64,000 bases of DNA from NCBI GenBank assembly GCA_963751105.1, contig CAVVTG010000002.1, positions 434,001 to 498,000 on the forward strand, written 5' to 3'. Below, piece by piece: positions 8,731-16,634 of this stretch. The stretch comes from JACVRW01 sp963751105 (GTDB taxonomy: Bacteria > Actinomycetota > Thermoleophilia > Solirubrobacterales > Thermoleophilaceae). The position numbers and the translations under genes are program-made. The notes beneath the pieces are model-generated. The model was not told where the DNA came from. It saw only the letters and a program-made list of their open reading frames with translations, and did not search any database. The number at the start of each line of letters is the position of its first letter. Positions within the stretch are counted from its first letter, which is position 1.

Positions 8731-10092
8731 TCAGTCTGGCAGCCGCCCGCGCAGTTCGAGAGCCACCAGGGCCGCCAGCCCGGCCGCGAGGGCGGCGGCC
8801 AGCCAGAAGGGCCATGCGTCGCCGCTCGCGAACGCCGGCAGCAGGCCGGTGAGCGGGCCGAAGGGCGCGTCGGGACGATCGCTCACGAGCGAGCCGTCCC
8901 CCCACCGCACGCTCCCGTAGAGACCTGCCGACGCAACGACCGTCAGGAGGCAGAGCAGGGTGCCGAGCCGGGGCGCGTGTCTGAGACCCCAGCCCACCAG
9001 CGGGATCGCGAGCGGGAGGGCGGCGACCAGATGCCGGGCCGGAAACCAGAAGCCGAACATCGTCGGCGCCAGGAACGCCGCGACGGCCAGCTGCACGGCG
9101 AGCACTCCGGCGCAGAGGTCGCCGGTCAGCTCGATCTCGCGCAGCTGGGGCACGGCGCGCGCGAGCCGGTCGCGGTGGGAACGCCACAACCACCACAGGC
9201 CCACGAAGGTCAGCAGGAACACGGGCGCCCAGCGCAACAACCCGAAGTCGCGATCGGCGAACAGCGCCACCAGGCGGTAAACGCGCTCGGCGTATCCGCC
9301 GGGTGACGAGGTTCCGGTCACGGGCTCGCCGGGGGCGGCCGCCGCGTAGGGCGTGGGTCCGCCGTAGAAGGCCTCGTTGATTCCGACGTAGACCGCCAGG
9401 CTGAACAGCGCCAGCTCGACGGAGCCGACGGCGAGCGTGCGCCGCCGGGCCCGCCACAGCGGACGCACGGCGAAGAACCCAACCACGATGCCGGCGGGGA
9501 CGAATCGCATCCCGAGCCACGGCAGCAGCGCCAGGAGGGCGAAGGCCGCCACCGCGGTGCGGCGGCCGGACCGGGAGTCCAGGCGCACTGCCAGCAGAGC
9601 GGCGCCGGCTAGGGCGGCGCCGGCCGCGGCCTCCGGATAGACGGCCGTGCTGTAGGCGAGCAGAGGCGGCGACACGCCCACGGTCGCCGCCGCCCCGAGC
9701 GCCCAGGGGTCGGGGACGACCCTCAGGGCGAGCCGGTACGCGAGGGCGACGCCCAGGGCCACGACGGCGGCGAGGAACAGCTCCACCCCGAGGGCTCCGC
9801 CCACCGCGTAGGCGGGCGCGATCAACACCGCGAATCCGGCGCCGACCGGCTCGTTCAGGCGGCCCTCGGTGGGGGTGCCGCGGCGCTCGAGCTCGTAGGG
9901 ATAGAAGTCGGCGTAGGCCCGTTCCGCGTACTCGTCGCGCACGTCGACGTCGCCGTCCTCGACGATCGACTGCGCGGCCAGGAGATGGTGAGGCTCGTCG
10001 CCGCCGTACTCCGAGTCGCCGAAGGCGTGCAGGCCCAGGGTGGCCGCGTAGGCGGCGAACAGCAGAAGCCACAGGGCGAGGGTGCGCCGCAT
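8731..10092 (-). CDS. Polytopic membrane protein, GT-C glycosyltransferase-like
   Basis: 453 residues with roughly 9-11 hydrophobic segments. After the first helix comes an extracytoplasmic GDSEYGGDEPHHLL segment; an acidic DE pair just after TM1 is typical of GT-C enzymes such as ArnT/PMT that use polyprenyl-phosphate sugars. I cannot assign it to a named family with certainty. TAGTCT lies 9 bases before the ATG. It is likely co-transcribed with the YjbR gene; no pathway neighbours reveal a substrate. Confidence 0.7.
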   Translation of the reverse strand: MRRTLALWLLLFAAYAATLGLHAFGDSEYGGDEPHHLLAAQSIVEDGDVDVRDEYAERAYADFYPYELERRGTPTEGRLNEPVGAGFAVLIAPAYAVGGALGVELFLAAVVALGVALAYRLALRVVPDPWALGAAATVGVSPPLLAYSTAVYPEAAAGAALAGAALLAVRLDSRSGRRTAVAAFALLALLPWLGMRFVPAGIVVGFFAVRPLWRARRRTLAVGSVELALFSLAVYVGINEAFYGGPTPYAAAAPGEPVTGTSSPGGYAERVYRLVALFADRDFGLLRWAPVFLLTFVGLWWLWRSHRDRLARAVPQLREIELTGDLCAGVLAVQLAVAAFLAPTMFGFWFPARHLVAALPLAIPLVGWGLRHAPRLGTLLCLLTVVASAGLYGSVRWGDGSLVSDRPDAPFGPLTGLLPAFASGDAWPFWLAAALAAGLAALVALELRGRLPD

Positions 10093-10113
10093 CGGCGGCG
10101 CAGACTAGGCCGT

Positions 10114-12063
10114 CTAGGTACGGCTCTCGAGCGCCAGGCGCGCGCGGGCCAGGACGTCCACGCCGTGGTCTCCCTGTTGCCACACGGCGACGCCAGTCCG
10201 AACGGCCGGTCCGATGCCGTCGAGTGAGCGGGCCACGTCCGCGGCGAGACCGGCGGCGTCGCTGTGTCCGGTGTCCGGCAGCACCACGGCCAGGCGCCGT
10301 CCGCTGAAGCGTCCCGCGGTGGCGCTGACGCCGTCGAGCGCCTCCTCCAGAGCTTCGCCGACCTCGTTGAGCGCGCGGTCCCCCGCCGAGTAGCCCTCTC
10401 GGCGGTTGATCTCCGACAGCGCCGTGAGCTCGACCATGACTACGGCGAACGGGCGATGGCGCCGCTGAGCCCGTTTGGCCTCGGAGTCGGCCGCCTCCTG
10501 CAGGTACCGGTGCGAGAACAGCAGGGTCACGTGGTCGGTGGAGGCGACCGCGCCGTGGCCGAGCAGCGGCTCACCGGGTTCGCGCCGAGCCTGGACGGCA
10601 GGGACGTCGACGCTCTCGGCGAGCGTCCCGCGGTCGGCCTCGTCGGGCTCGCGCCGCCGGATCTCCTCCACGAACAGCTTGGCCACGTGCGGGTCGAACT
10701 GGGTGCCGGAGGAGCGCACGATCTCTTCGCAGGCCAGCTCGGTGCTCACCGGCTGGCGGTAGGGGCGCGTGGAGGTGAGCGCCGAGTACACGTCGGCCAC
10801 CGCGAGCACCCGGGCCTCGATCGGGATCTCTTCTCCGCTCAGACCGCTGGGGTAGCCGGCACCGTCCCAGCGCTCGTGATGATGGCGGATGGCGGGCGCC
10901 AGGCCGGCCAGCCCGGGAACGCGCTCGACGATGCGCGCGCCGATGAGAGGGTGCAGCTCCACCGTGCGGCGCTCGTCCGTGTTCAGCGGACCGGGCTTGA
11001 GCAGCACGCGGTCGCTGATCCCGAGCTTGCCCACGTCGCGCAGGAGGCCTGCGAACACCAGCCGCTCGGACGCTTCGGGCTCGAGCTCGAGCCGCCGTGC
11101 CACCGCCTCGAGACAGGCCGAGACCTCATCGGATGCGGCGCGCACGAACGGGTCCTTGGCCTCGATGGCGTCGGCCAGCATCCGCACCACGGTGAGATAG
11201 GAAGTGCGCAGCTGCCCATGCAGATGGTGGTTCTCGAGCACGGCACCGGCGTGGTCGCCGAGCGCCAGCAGCACGTCGTCGTCCAGTTCCTCGAAGCCAC
11301 CGGGCCGGTTGGCGCAGATCACCACGCCCGCGAAGTCGTCGCGCATGTACACCGGAATGGCCACCAGGCTCTCGATCTCGTCGTCGGCGTTGGAGTCACC
11401 GTCTCCGGGAGCGTCCTCGCGCACGATCTCGTCGCGTTCCACCACGCGATCGGCAAACCGCTGGGCCAGGGAGCTGGCGCCCGGGTCGTTGTCGAAGCCG
11501 GCGTGCCGGACCAGGTCCAGCCGACCGTCCCCGTCCCCGTCCTGCTGCGAAAGCAACACGCCCTTGCTTGCGCCGGACAACCCGATGGCGATCTCGAGGA
11601 TCAGCTCGTGCAGGTCGCCGCTCGGGCCGCGCGTCCGGTACATCTGGAGGACCTGGCCGCGCAGCTCACGGTTCCATTCCCGCTCGGCCTGACGCGCCCG
11701 CTCGGTGCGCAGACGCAGCCGGCGCTCGCGCGTGGTCTCGGTCCGCTGGGCCTCCAGCTGGTGCCTGAGCTTCTCGGCCTCGCCCTCGCTCTGGCCGGCA
11801 TTGGTCTCGAGTTCCTTGGCCCGAGCCGCCATGTCGCCGCGCCGGCGCTCGTCGAGCGCCGCGTGGCGCCTCGCCGCGGCCCGCTCGTTGACCCAGGCGG
11901 CCAGGCCGGCAAGCGCGGCGAGCGCCAGCACGGCGATCAGGAGCGGGTTGGCCAGCTCGCCGCCGTCGATCAGCACCACCAGCAGGCCCGCCGCGGCGAC
12001 TGCCATCAGCACGAGCGCCGCGATCGCCCACTGGCGCCCGGTCAGCCTCTGGACCGCCTCCAT
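10114..12063 (-). CDS. GAF / HD-GYP / GGDEF multidomain signalling protein with degenerate motifs
   Basis: 649 residues. Two membrane helices (about 13-32 and 39-58), a charged coiled coil (about 60-140), a GAF domain (about 150-285), an HD-GYP domain (about 290-470) and a GGDEF-like domain (about 510-645). HD-GYP keeps HHE (395-397) and GAGYP (401-405), but the usual first ligand His in RGHS is Ala/Ser (RAAS 308-311) and the HD pair is R342-D343. The GGDEF signature position reads SGRRL (587-591). Both catalytic activities are therefore doubtful, and a receptor, scaffold or allosteric role is more likely. TM-anchored and monocistronic. Confidence 0.9.
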   Translation of the reverse strand: MEAVQRLTGRQWAIAALVLMAVAAAGLLVVLIDGGELANPLLIAVLALAALAGLAAWVNERAAARRHAALDERRRGDMAARAKELETNAGQSEGEAEKLRHQLEAQRTETTRERRLRLRTERARQAEREWNRELRGQVLQMYRTRGPSGDLHELILEIAIGLSGASKGVLLSQQDGDGDGRLDLVRHAGFDNDPGASSLAQRFADRVVERDEIVREDAPGDGDSNADDEIESLVAIPVYMRDDFAGVVICANRPGGFEELDDDVLLALGDHAGAVLENHHLHGQLRTSYLTVVRMLADAIEAKDPFVRAASDEVSACLEAVARRLELEPEASERLVFAGLLRDVGKLGISDRVLLKPGPLNTDERRTVELHPLIGARIVERVPGLAGLAPAIRHHHERWDGAGYPSGLSGEEIPIEARVLAVADVYSALTSTRPYRQPVSTELACEEIVRSSGTQFDPHVAKLFVEEIRRREPDEADRGTLAESVDVPAVQARREPGEPLLGHGAVASTDHVTLLFSHRYLQEAADSEAKRAQRRHRPFAVVMVELTALSEINRREGYSAGDRALNEVGEALEEALDGVSATAGRFSGRRLAVVLPDTGHSDAAGLAADVARSLDGIGPAVRTGVAVWQQGDHGVDVLARARLALESRT

Positions 12064-12106
12064 TGAGACCGGCCTACCCAGTATCGGGGCTGGTTACCCC
12101 GATCGG

Positions 12107-13240
12107 TCAGCAGCCGAGCGCTCGGGCGATCACCATCTGCTGGACCTCGTCGGTCCCCTCGCCGATGGTCAGCACCTTGGCGTCGCGGTAGAACCGGCAC
12201 ACCGGGTACTCCTCGATGTAGCCGTAGCCGCCGTGGATCTGCACGGCCTCCTCGGAGGCGCGTACGGCGAGCCGGCCGGTTTTCAGCTTGGCCTGGGCCG
12301 CGGTGAGGCTGAAGTTCCTCCCCGCGTCCTTCTCGAGCGCGGCCCGGTAGGTGAGCAGCCGGGCGGCCTCGATCTCGGTCGAGATATCGGCCAGCTTGGC
12401 CTGGATCGCCTGGTACTTGGAGATCGACTTGCCGAAGGCCACGCGCTCCTTGGCGTAGGCGAGTGCCTGGTCGAGGGCGCCCTGCGCCAGCCCGACCCCC
12501 ATCGCGCTGACGCTGATGCGGCCGCCGTCGAGCGTCTGCAGGAACTGGGTGAAGCCCTGCCCGCGCCGCCCCACCAGGTTCTCCTCCGGCACCCGGCAGT
12601 CGTCGAAGGCGAGCGGCCGAGTGTCGGAGGCGTTCCAGCCCATCTTGCGGTAGGGCTCTCCCACCTCGTAGCCCGGCGTGCCGTTGGGCACGAGGATGTT
12701 CGAGATCTCGTCTTCCCCGGTGCGCGCGGTGATGGTCACGAAGGCCGAGATGTCCGTGCCCGAGTTGGTGATGAACTGCTTGGCTCCGTTCACGACCCAG
12801 TCCCCGTCCTCGAGGGCGGCGCGGGTGCGGGTGTTGCCGGCGTCCGAGCCCGCCTCGGGCTCGGTCAGGCCGAAAGCGCCGAGCCGCTCGCCCGCACACA
12901 GGCGGGGGAGCCACTCCTCCTTCTGGGCCGCCGAGCCGAAGGCGTACACGGGCCACGTGCCGAGGCTGGTGTGGGCGGCCACCGTGATGGCGACGCTGGA
13001 GTCGGCCCGCGCGAGCTCCTCGACGGCGATGGCGTAGCTCAGGGTGTCGGCCCCTCCGCCGCCCACCTCCTCCGGATAGGGGATGCCCATCAGTCCCAGC
13101 TTCCCGAGCTTGGCCACGATCTCGTAGGGGAAGGCCTTGAGGCGGTCGAGCTCCTCGGCCGCCGGCGCCACCTCGCCCTCGGCGAAATCGCGCACCAGGC
13201 GGCGGATCTGCTCCTGCTCCTCGGAGAGGTCGAAGTTCAT
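12107..13240 (-). CDS. Acyl-CoA dehydrogenase
   Basis: 377 residues, full length for the family. N-terminal helical domain (MNFDLSEEQEQIRRLVRDFAEGEVAP), FAD-binding strand region with LGAFGLTEPEAGSDAG and VNGAKQFITNSG, and the C-terminal helical domain ending QIHGGYGYIEEYPVCRFYRDAKVLTIGEGTDEVQ, which holds the catalytic Glu region. It passes electrons to ETF, encoded at 44953-46715. The ATG at 13240 matches the family start; TAGCAT lies 10 bases upstream of it. Chain-length specificity is not readable. Confidence 0.95.
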   Translation of the reverse strand: MNFDLSEEQEQIRRLVRDFAEGEVAPAAEELDRLKAFPYEIVAKLGKLGLMGIPYPEEVGGGGADTLSYAIAVEELARADSSVAITVAAHTSLGTWPVYAFGSAAQKEEWLPRLCAGERLGAFGLTEPEAGSDAGNTRTRAALEDGDWVVNGAKQFITNSGTDISAFVTITARTGEDEISNILVPNGTPGYEVGEPYRKMGWNASDTRPLAFDDCRVPEENLVGRRGQGFTQFLQTLDGGRISVSAMGVGLAQGALDQALAYAKERVAFGKSISKYQAIQAKLADISTEIEAARLLTYRAALEKDAGRNFSLTAAQAKLKTGRLAVRASEEAVQIHGGYGYIEEYPVCRFYRDAKVLTIGEGTDEVQQMVIARALGC

Positions 13241-13267
13241 GCGGCCGCGGATGCTATTCCTCGCGTG

Positions 13268-13945
13268 ATGGTGGCCGGCGTCGACGCCTGCAGAGACGGC
13301 TGGGTGTTCGTGCTGCTCGACGAACCCGACGCCAGAGCCGTCCCGCGCGTCGATGTGGCCGGCGACTTCCCGACCCTGCTCGACCGGATAGGCCCGGTGG
13401 TGGTGATCGGCGTGGACATACCGATCGGCCTGCCGCGGACGGGCTTCCGCGAGCTCGACCTGGAGGCGCGCCGGCGGGCCGGCGCCCGCGGGCGCAGCGT
13501 GTTCATCACGCCGCCTCGCGCCGCGCTCGAGGCGGAGGACCACGCCGAGGCGGTGAAGATCGCCCGCCGCCTCACGGGTCAGGGGATATCGCGGCAAACC
13601 TACGGCCTGCGGGAGAAGATCTTCCAGGTGGAGGCGTGCCTCGAGACCGCGCCCGCCGCGGTCTTCGAGGTGCACCCGGAGCTGTCTTTCGCGGCGATGA
13701 AGGGATGGCCCGCCGAGTGGCCCAAGCGCTCCTGGAACGGGATGATGGAGCGGCGACGGCTGCTCGAGCGGGAGGGGATCCGGCTTGCGCCCGAGCTGCC
13801 GCGGATCGGGACGACCGCGGCCGACGACGTCCTGGACGCCGCGGCCGCAGCCTGGACCGCGCGCCGGATCGCGGCCGGCCGCCACCACACCGTGCCCGAG
13901 CGGCCGGAGCAGATCGAGGGCCGCGCGGTGGCCATCCACGTCTGA
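13268..13945 (+). CDS. DUF429 domain protein
   Basis: 225 residues beginning MVAGVDACRDGWV and continuing VVVIGVDIPIGLP, both hallmarks of the DUF429 (RNase H-like fold) family; later ARRAG...SVFITPPRAAL and FEVHPELSF also fit. Function is unknown, though the fold suggests nucleic-acid or phosphate-ester chemistry. It is divergent from the acyl-CoA dehydrogenase with only 27 bases between starts, and convergent with the M78 peptidase operon. A GTG one codon upstream is an alternative start. Confidence 0.85.
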   Translation: MVAGVDACRDGWVFVLLDEPDARAVPRVDVAGDFPTLLDRIGPVVVIGVDIPIGLPRTGFRELDLEARRRAGARGRSVFITPPRAALEAEDHAEAVKIARRLTGQGISRQTYGLREKIFQVEACLETAPAAVFEVHPELSFAAMKGWPAEWPKRSWNGMMERRRLLEREGIRLAPELPRIGTTAADDVLDAAAAAWTARRIAAGRHHTVPERPEQIEGRAVAIHV

Positions 13946-13956
13946 TCCGGCTAGCG

Positions 13957-14535
13957 TCAGATCACGCGGCGCAGCCGGCGGCTCATGGCCGCGCCCGACG
14001 CGCCGAAGATCAGGCACAGCGAGCGGAACGCGTCGTCGGGCTGGCTGCGGCGCAGGCGCTCGTAGTGCGTGCGCAGCAGATCGGCCGGCATGAGCAGGGC
14101 GGCGGCGAACTCGTTGGCCTCCGACTCCTCGGGAGGGTATGCGCGGCGTGGCTCCGGACGCGACGGTGGCGTCTCCTCGTCCGGCGGATCCACCGCGTGC
14201 TTTCGGCACCACACTGCCCCCTCGTGCCGGTGAAGGCACCAATGACCGAGCTCGTGGCCGATGGTGAAGCGCCGGCGAGGAGGCCACTCGCGCGCCTCTC
14301 CGGCGTTGACCCAGATCTCGCCCAGCGACGGCAGCAGCAGGCCGGACAGTCCCTCCGCCGCGCCGAGGGCCGGAACGCCGGGCGCGGCGCTCAGGTCGTC
14401 GACGTCGCGGACGTGCAGACCGAAGCAGGAGTCGGCGATGTGATCGACCGGCACCGGGAGGCTGTTGCCGTTCCACAACCAGCCGGGCACCTCCGCCAGC
14501 ACGCGCTCGGCCTGCTGCTCGATCTCAGACGCCAT
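13957..14535 (-). CDS. M78 (ImmA/IrrE-type) zinc metallopeptidase
   Basis: 192 residues. The zinc motif HELGH is at 94-98, followed by the third-ligand region EESEANEFAAALLMP (about 136-150), diagnostic of the DUF955/M78 family that includes ImmA and IrrE/PprI, proteases that inactivate XRE-type repressors. It is the last gene of a minus-strand set: sigma factor, XRE-like protein, 70-residue protein, then this gene. That order suggests regulated proteolysis of the XRE-like protein or the sigma factor. Substrate is inferred from context only. Confidence 0.9.
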   Translation of the reverse strand: MASEIEQQAERVLAEVPGWLWNGNSLPVPVDHIADSCFGLHVRDVDDLSAAPGVPALGAAEGLSGLLLPSLGEIWVNAGEAREWPPRRRFTIGHELGHWCLHRHEGAVWCRKHAVDPPDEETPPSRPEPRRAYPPEESEANEFAAALLMPADLLRTHYERLRRSQPDDAFRSLCLIFGASGAAMSRRLRRVI

Positions 14536-14559
14536 GGCCGCCCCGATCGTAGGGCGTGC

Positions 14560-14772
14560 TCAGCCACCCCGCCGCAGGCGGAGCACCACGGCGTCGACCG
14601 CGCGCTCGGCGGCGGCGGACCAGCGTGCCGGCGCGCGGGGCGCCGATCGCAGCTCTCGATCGGCCCGTTCGCTCAGGTGGGGGTCGGCCCGCAGCGCGCG
14701 CGTCAGAGCGGCCGCGAGCGGGCCGTTGGCGACGCGCAGGGCATGGCGGTAGAGCGCGAGCAGTGGATGCAT
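14560..14772 (-). CDS. Small Arg-rich hypothetical protein
   Basis: 70 residues, rich in Arg, Ala and Leu, predicted helical, with no membrane segment or Cys. No family recognised. It lies between the XRE-like gene (24 bases upstream) and the M78 peptidase gene (24 bases downstream) on the same strand, so operon membership is the main argument that it is real. Possible roles include a peptidase substrate or an adaptor. Could be spurious in GC-rich DNA. Confidence 0.45.
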   Translation of the reverse strand: MHPLLALYRHALRVANGPLAAALTRALRADPHLSERADRELRSAPRAPARWSAAAERAVDAVVLRLRRGG

Positions 14773-14796
14773 GGGAGTGAGGTCGCAGCGCGCGGT

Positions 14797-15447
14797 TCAA
14801 GCTGACGCGGAGCCGCCGCGAAACAGGCGGTCGACCTCGTCCCACTCGTCCGGAGCCTGCTCGCCGGGCGGGTCCGCCGGCGTGCGCCCGGGGGCGGGCG
14901 GGTCCACCCGGCCCATGGTCGTGCGCGCAAACACCGCTCCGGCGTCGCCGCGCGGCGGGCCCGGCCTGGGCAGCCGGCCCGCCCGGCGCAGAGCGTCGCC
15001 GCTCCAGCCCACCACCTGTCCCAGCGCATCCAGCACGGTCTCCGAGACGCCCTCCTCCGGCAGCAGGCCCTGCTCCATCTGGTGGTAGTAGAGGGCCACC
15101 TTCTCCTCCTGCGCCTGGGCGCCGAGCCGGGCCGCCAGCTGCGCCACCAGCTCGGCTCGCCTGAGCCGCGCCCGGGCGCGCAGGCGGGGCAGCAGCGAGG
15201 GCCACATGCCGCTCTGGCCCTCCAGCGAGCGCTGAACGCCCTCGGCGAGCGAGCCGGCCGCGGACGTGCGCAGCGACTCCGGGTCGAGCGGCCGTCGCGG
15301 GGCGGCCTCGAGGTAGGCGTCGATCAGCCCCGAAAGCAGCTCGCGGTCGCTGCCCGAGACCTCGGCCAAGTACGGGCGCGGGTCGGCGCCGGCGTCCTCG
15401 CGGTGCGCCTGCTTGTAGCGGTCGAGGAGTTGCTGGACGTCGGTCAT
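14797..15447 (-). CDS. XRE-like helix-turn-helix protein coupled to sigma factor
   Basis: 216 residues, soluble. Residues 1-60 are helical (VQQLLDRYKQAHREDAG ... LLSGLIDAYLEAA). Residues about 94-150 fit a Cro/C1-type HTH: LVAQLAARLGAQ, then a spacer, YYHQMEQGLLP, then TVLDALGQVVG. The C-terminal third is Pro/Gly-rich and ends in an acidic DEWDEVDRLF motif (200-209). The ATG overlaps the sigma-factor stop (ATGA), so synthesis is coupled. I infer an anti-sigma or repressor partner that the M78 peptidase downstream could cleave. The HTH call is by pattern and should be treated as moderate. Confidence 0.75.
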   Translation of the reverse strand: MTDVQQLLDRYKQAHREDAGADPRPYLAEVSGSDRELLSGLIDAYLEAAPRRPLDPESLRTSAAGSLAEGVQRSLEGQSGMWPSLLPRLRARARLRRAELVAQLAARLGAQAQEEKVALYYHQMEQGLLPEEGVSETVLDALGQVVGWSGDALRRAGRLPRPGPPRGDAGAVFARTTMGRVDPPAPGRTPADPPGEQAPDEWDEVDRLFRGGSASA

Positions 15448-16055
15448 CGCTCCTCCAGGAGCTCCTTCACACGCCGCTCGAAGCGCGACGCGATCTGATG
15501 GACGTTGGCCTCGCTCATCCCGTCGCCCACCATGCCGGCGGCGGCGCCCGCCGAATGTGGTCCGAGCACGTAGAGGTCGATCACCCGGCGGTGGCGCTCG
15601 TCGCGCAGCTCGTCGAGTGCGCGCCGGATGCAGTCGCGGGCGTGCAGGGCGTCACCCTCGAACGCCACCTCGGGCTCGGGCCCCCAGGTCTCCTCGTCGT
15701 CCCCTGGCAGAGGCGCGGTCTTCGGCCGCCGGCTGCGGGCGTCGTGGAAGTCGGCGATCCGGCGCGACAGGATGGTGTGCAGCCAGCTCCTGAACTCACC
15801 GACCGAGCTGCCGTCGAACGCGGACGCGATCGCGCTGAAGATCGTCTCGGCCACCACGTCCTCGACGTCGGCCTCGGGGAGCTTGAGGCGCGCCCGGTTG
15901 AGCAGGGTGGCGTGATAGCCGTAGACGAGCACGGCAACGGCGGGCTTCATGGCCTCGTGGCGCCCGGCGTCTCGGGCGGCCCGCAGATAGGCGATGAGCC
16001 GGTCGTCACCGAGGGCGCTCAGCTCGTGCTCGGGAAGCTCTCGAAAGTCGGCCAC
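15444..16055 (-). CDS. ECF-type RNA polymerase sigma factor
   Basis: Region 2 is visible as LPEADVEDVVAETIFSAIASAF and GEFRSWLHTILSRRIADFHD; region 4 as CIRRALDELRDERHRRVIDLYVLG followed by MSEANVHQIASRFERRVKELL. From GTG 16055 the protein has 203 residues. An in-frame ATG at 16166 would give 240 but would overlap the divergent gene that starts at 16147, so the shorter form is preferred with low certainty. Its stop overlaps the start of the XRE-like gene, and the cassette ends with an M78 peptidase. Confidence 0.85.
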   Translation of the reverse strand: MADFRELPEHELSALGDDRLIAYLRAARDAGRHEAMKPAVAVLVYGYHATLLNRARLKLPEADVEDVVAETIFSAIASAFDGSSVGEFRSWLHTILSRRIADFHDARSRRPKTAPLPGDDEETWGPEPEVAFEGDALHARDCIRRALDELRDERHRRVIDLYVLGPHSAGAAAGMVGDGMSEANVHQIASRFERRVKELLEER

Positions 16056-16146
16056 TGGAGTAAGGTCGGGGTTCGCCTCGTCACCCTGACAAACCGGGCG
16101 GCCGGAGGCACGCGTTCCGTCCGGTTGCGGCGGCAGGCTCGGACGC

Positions 16147-16626
16147 GTGGCCGAGATCTCGATCACCCGCGCGGCGCCCTCGGCCCGCTTCGTCCTGCCC
16201 GCCGACCGCCGCTACCTGGCCGCGCGGCACGTGTGGGCGACGATCGACGAGGGCATCGCCACGGTCGGCGTGAGCGCTCCGCTCGGCGAGATGCTCTGGT
16301 TCGCACCCGAGGTGCGCTTCTGGGCGGTGGAGACGGTGGGGGTGGAGGACACTCTGGCCACGGTCCAGGGCCGCTCGGGCCGGACCGTCACCATCGGCTC
16401 CCCGCTGGCCGGGTCGGTGATCGCTCTCAACCCGCTGCTCGAGCGCGCTCCGCAGGCCCTGCTGGCCCAGCCCTACGGGGGCGGCTGGGTGGCCCGCATC
16501 GCGCCCGACTGCTGGGAGCGCGACGAGGCGCGGCTGGTGAGCGCTCGCTCGTACCGCGCTGCGCTCGACGAGGAGCTGCCCGTCGGGCGCGAGTTCTGCT
16601 TCAGCGGCGCGCTGCTGCGGGGGTGA
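16147..16626 (+). CDS. GcvH-like lipoyl-fold protein lacking any lysine
   Basis: 159 residues, GTG start. It aligns along the whole glycine-cleavage H-protein fold: ATVGVSAPLGEMLWF matches the TVGIT..AQ..LGD region, SPLAGSVIALNPLL matches APVSGEVVEVN.AL, and PYGGGWVARI matches PYGGGWL.KI. The lipoylated Lys of the ESVKA motif would fall in QGRSGR, and the protein has no lysine at all. It cannot carry lipoate by the normal linkage. It heads a three-gene operon with an aminotransferase-fold protein 8 bases downstream. Function unknown. Confidence 0.85.
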   Translation: MAEISITRAAPSARFVLPADRRYLAARHVWATIDEGIATVGVSAPLGEMLWFAPEVRFWAVETVGVEDTLATVQGRSGRTVTIGSPLAGSVIALNPLLERAPQALLAQPYGGGWVARIAPDCWERDEARLVSARSYRAALDEELPVGREFCFSGALLRG

Positions 16627-16634
16627 GCCGGCCG

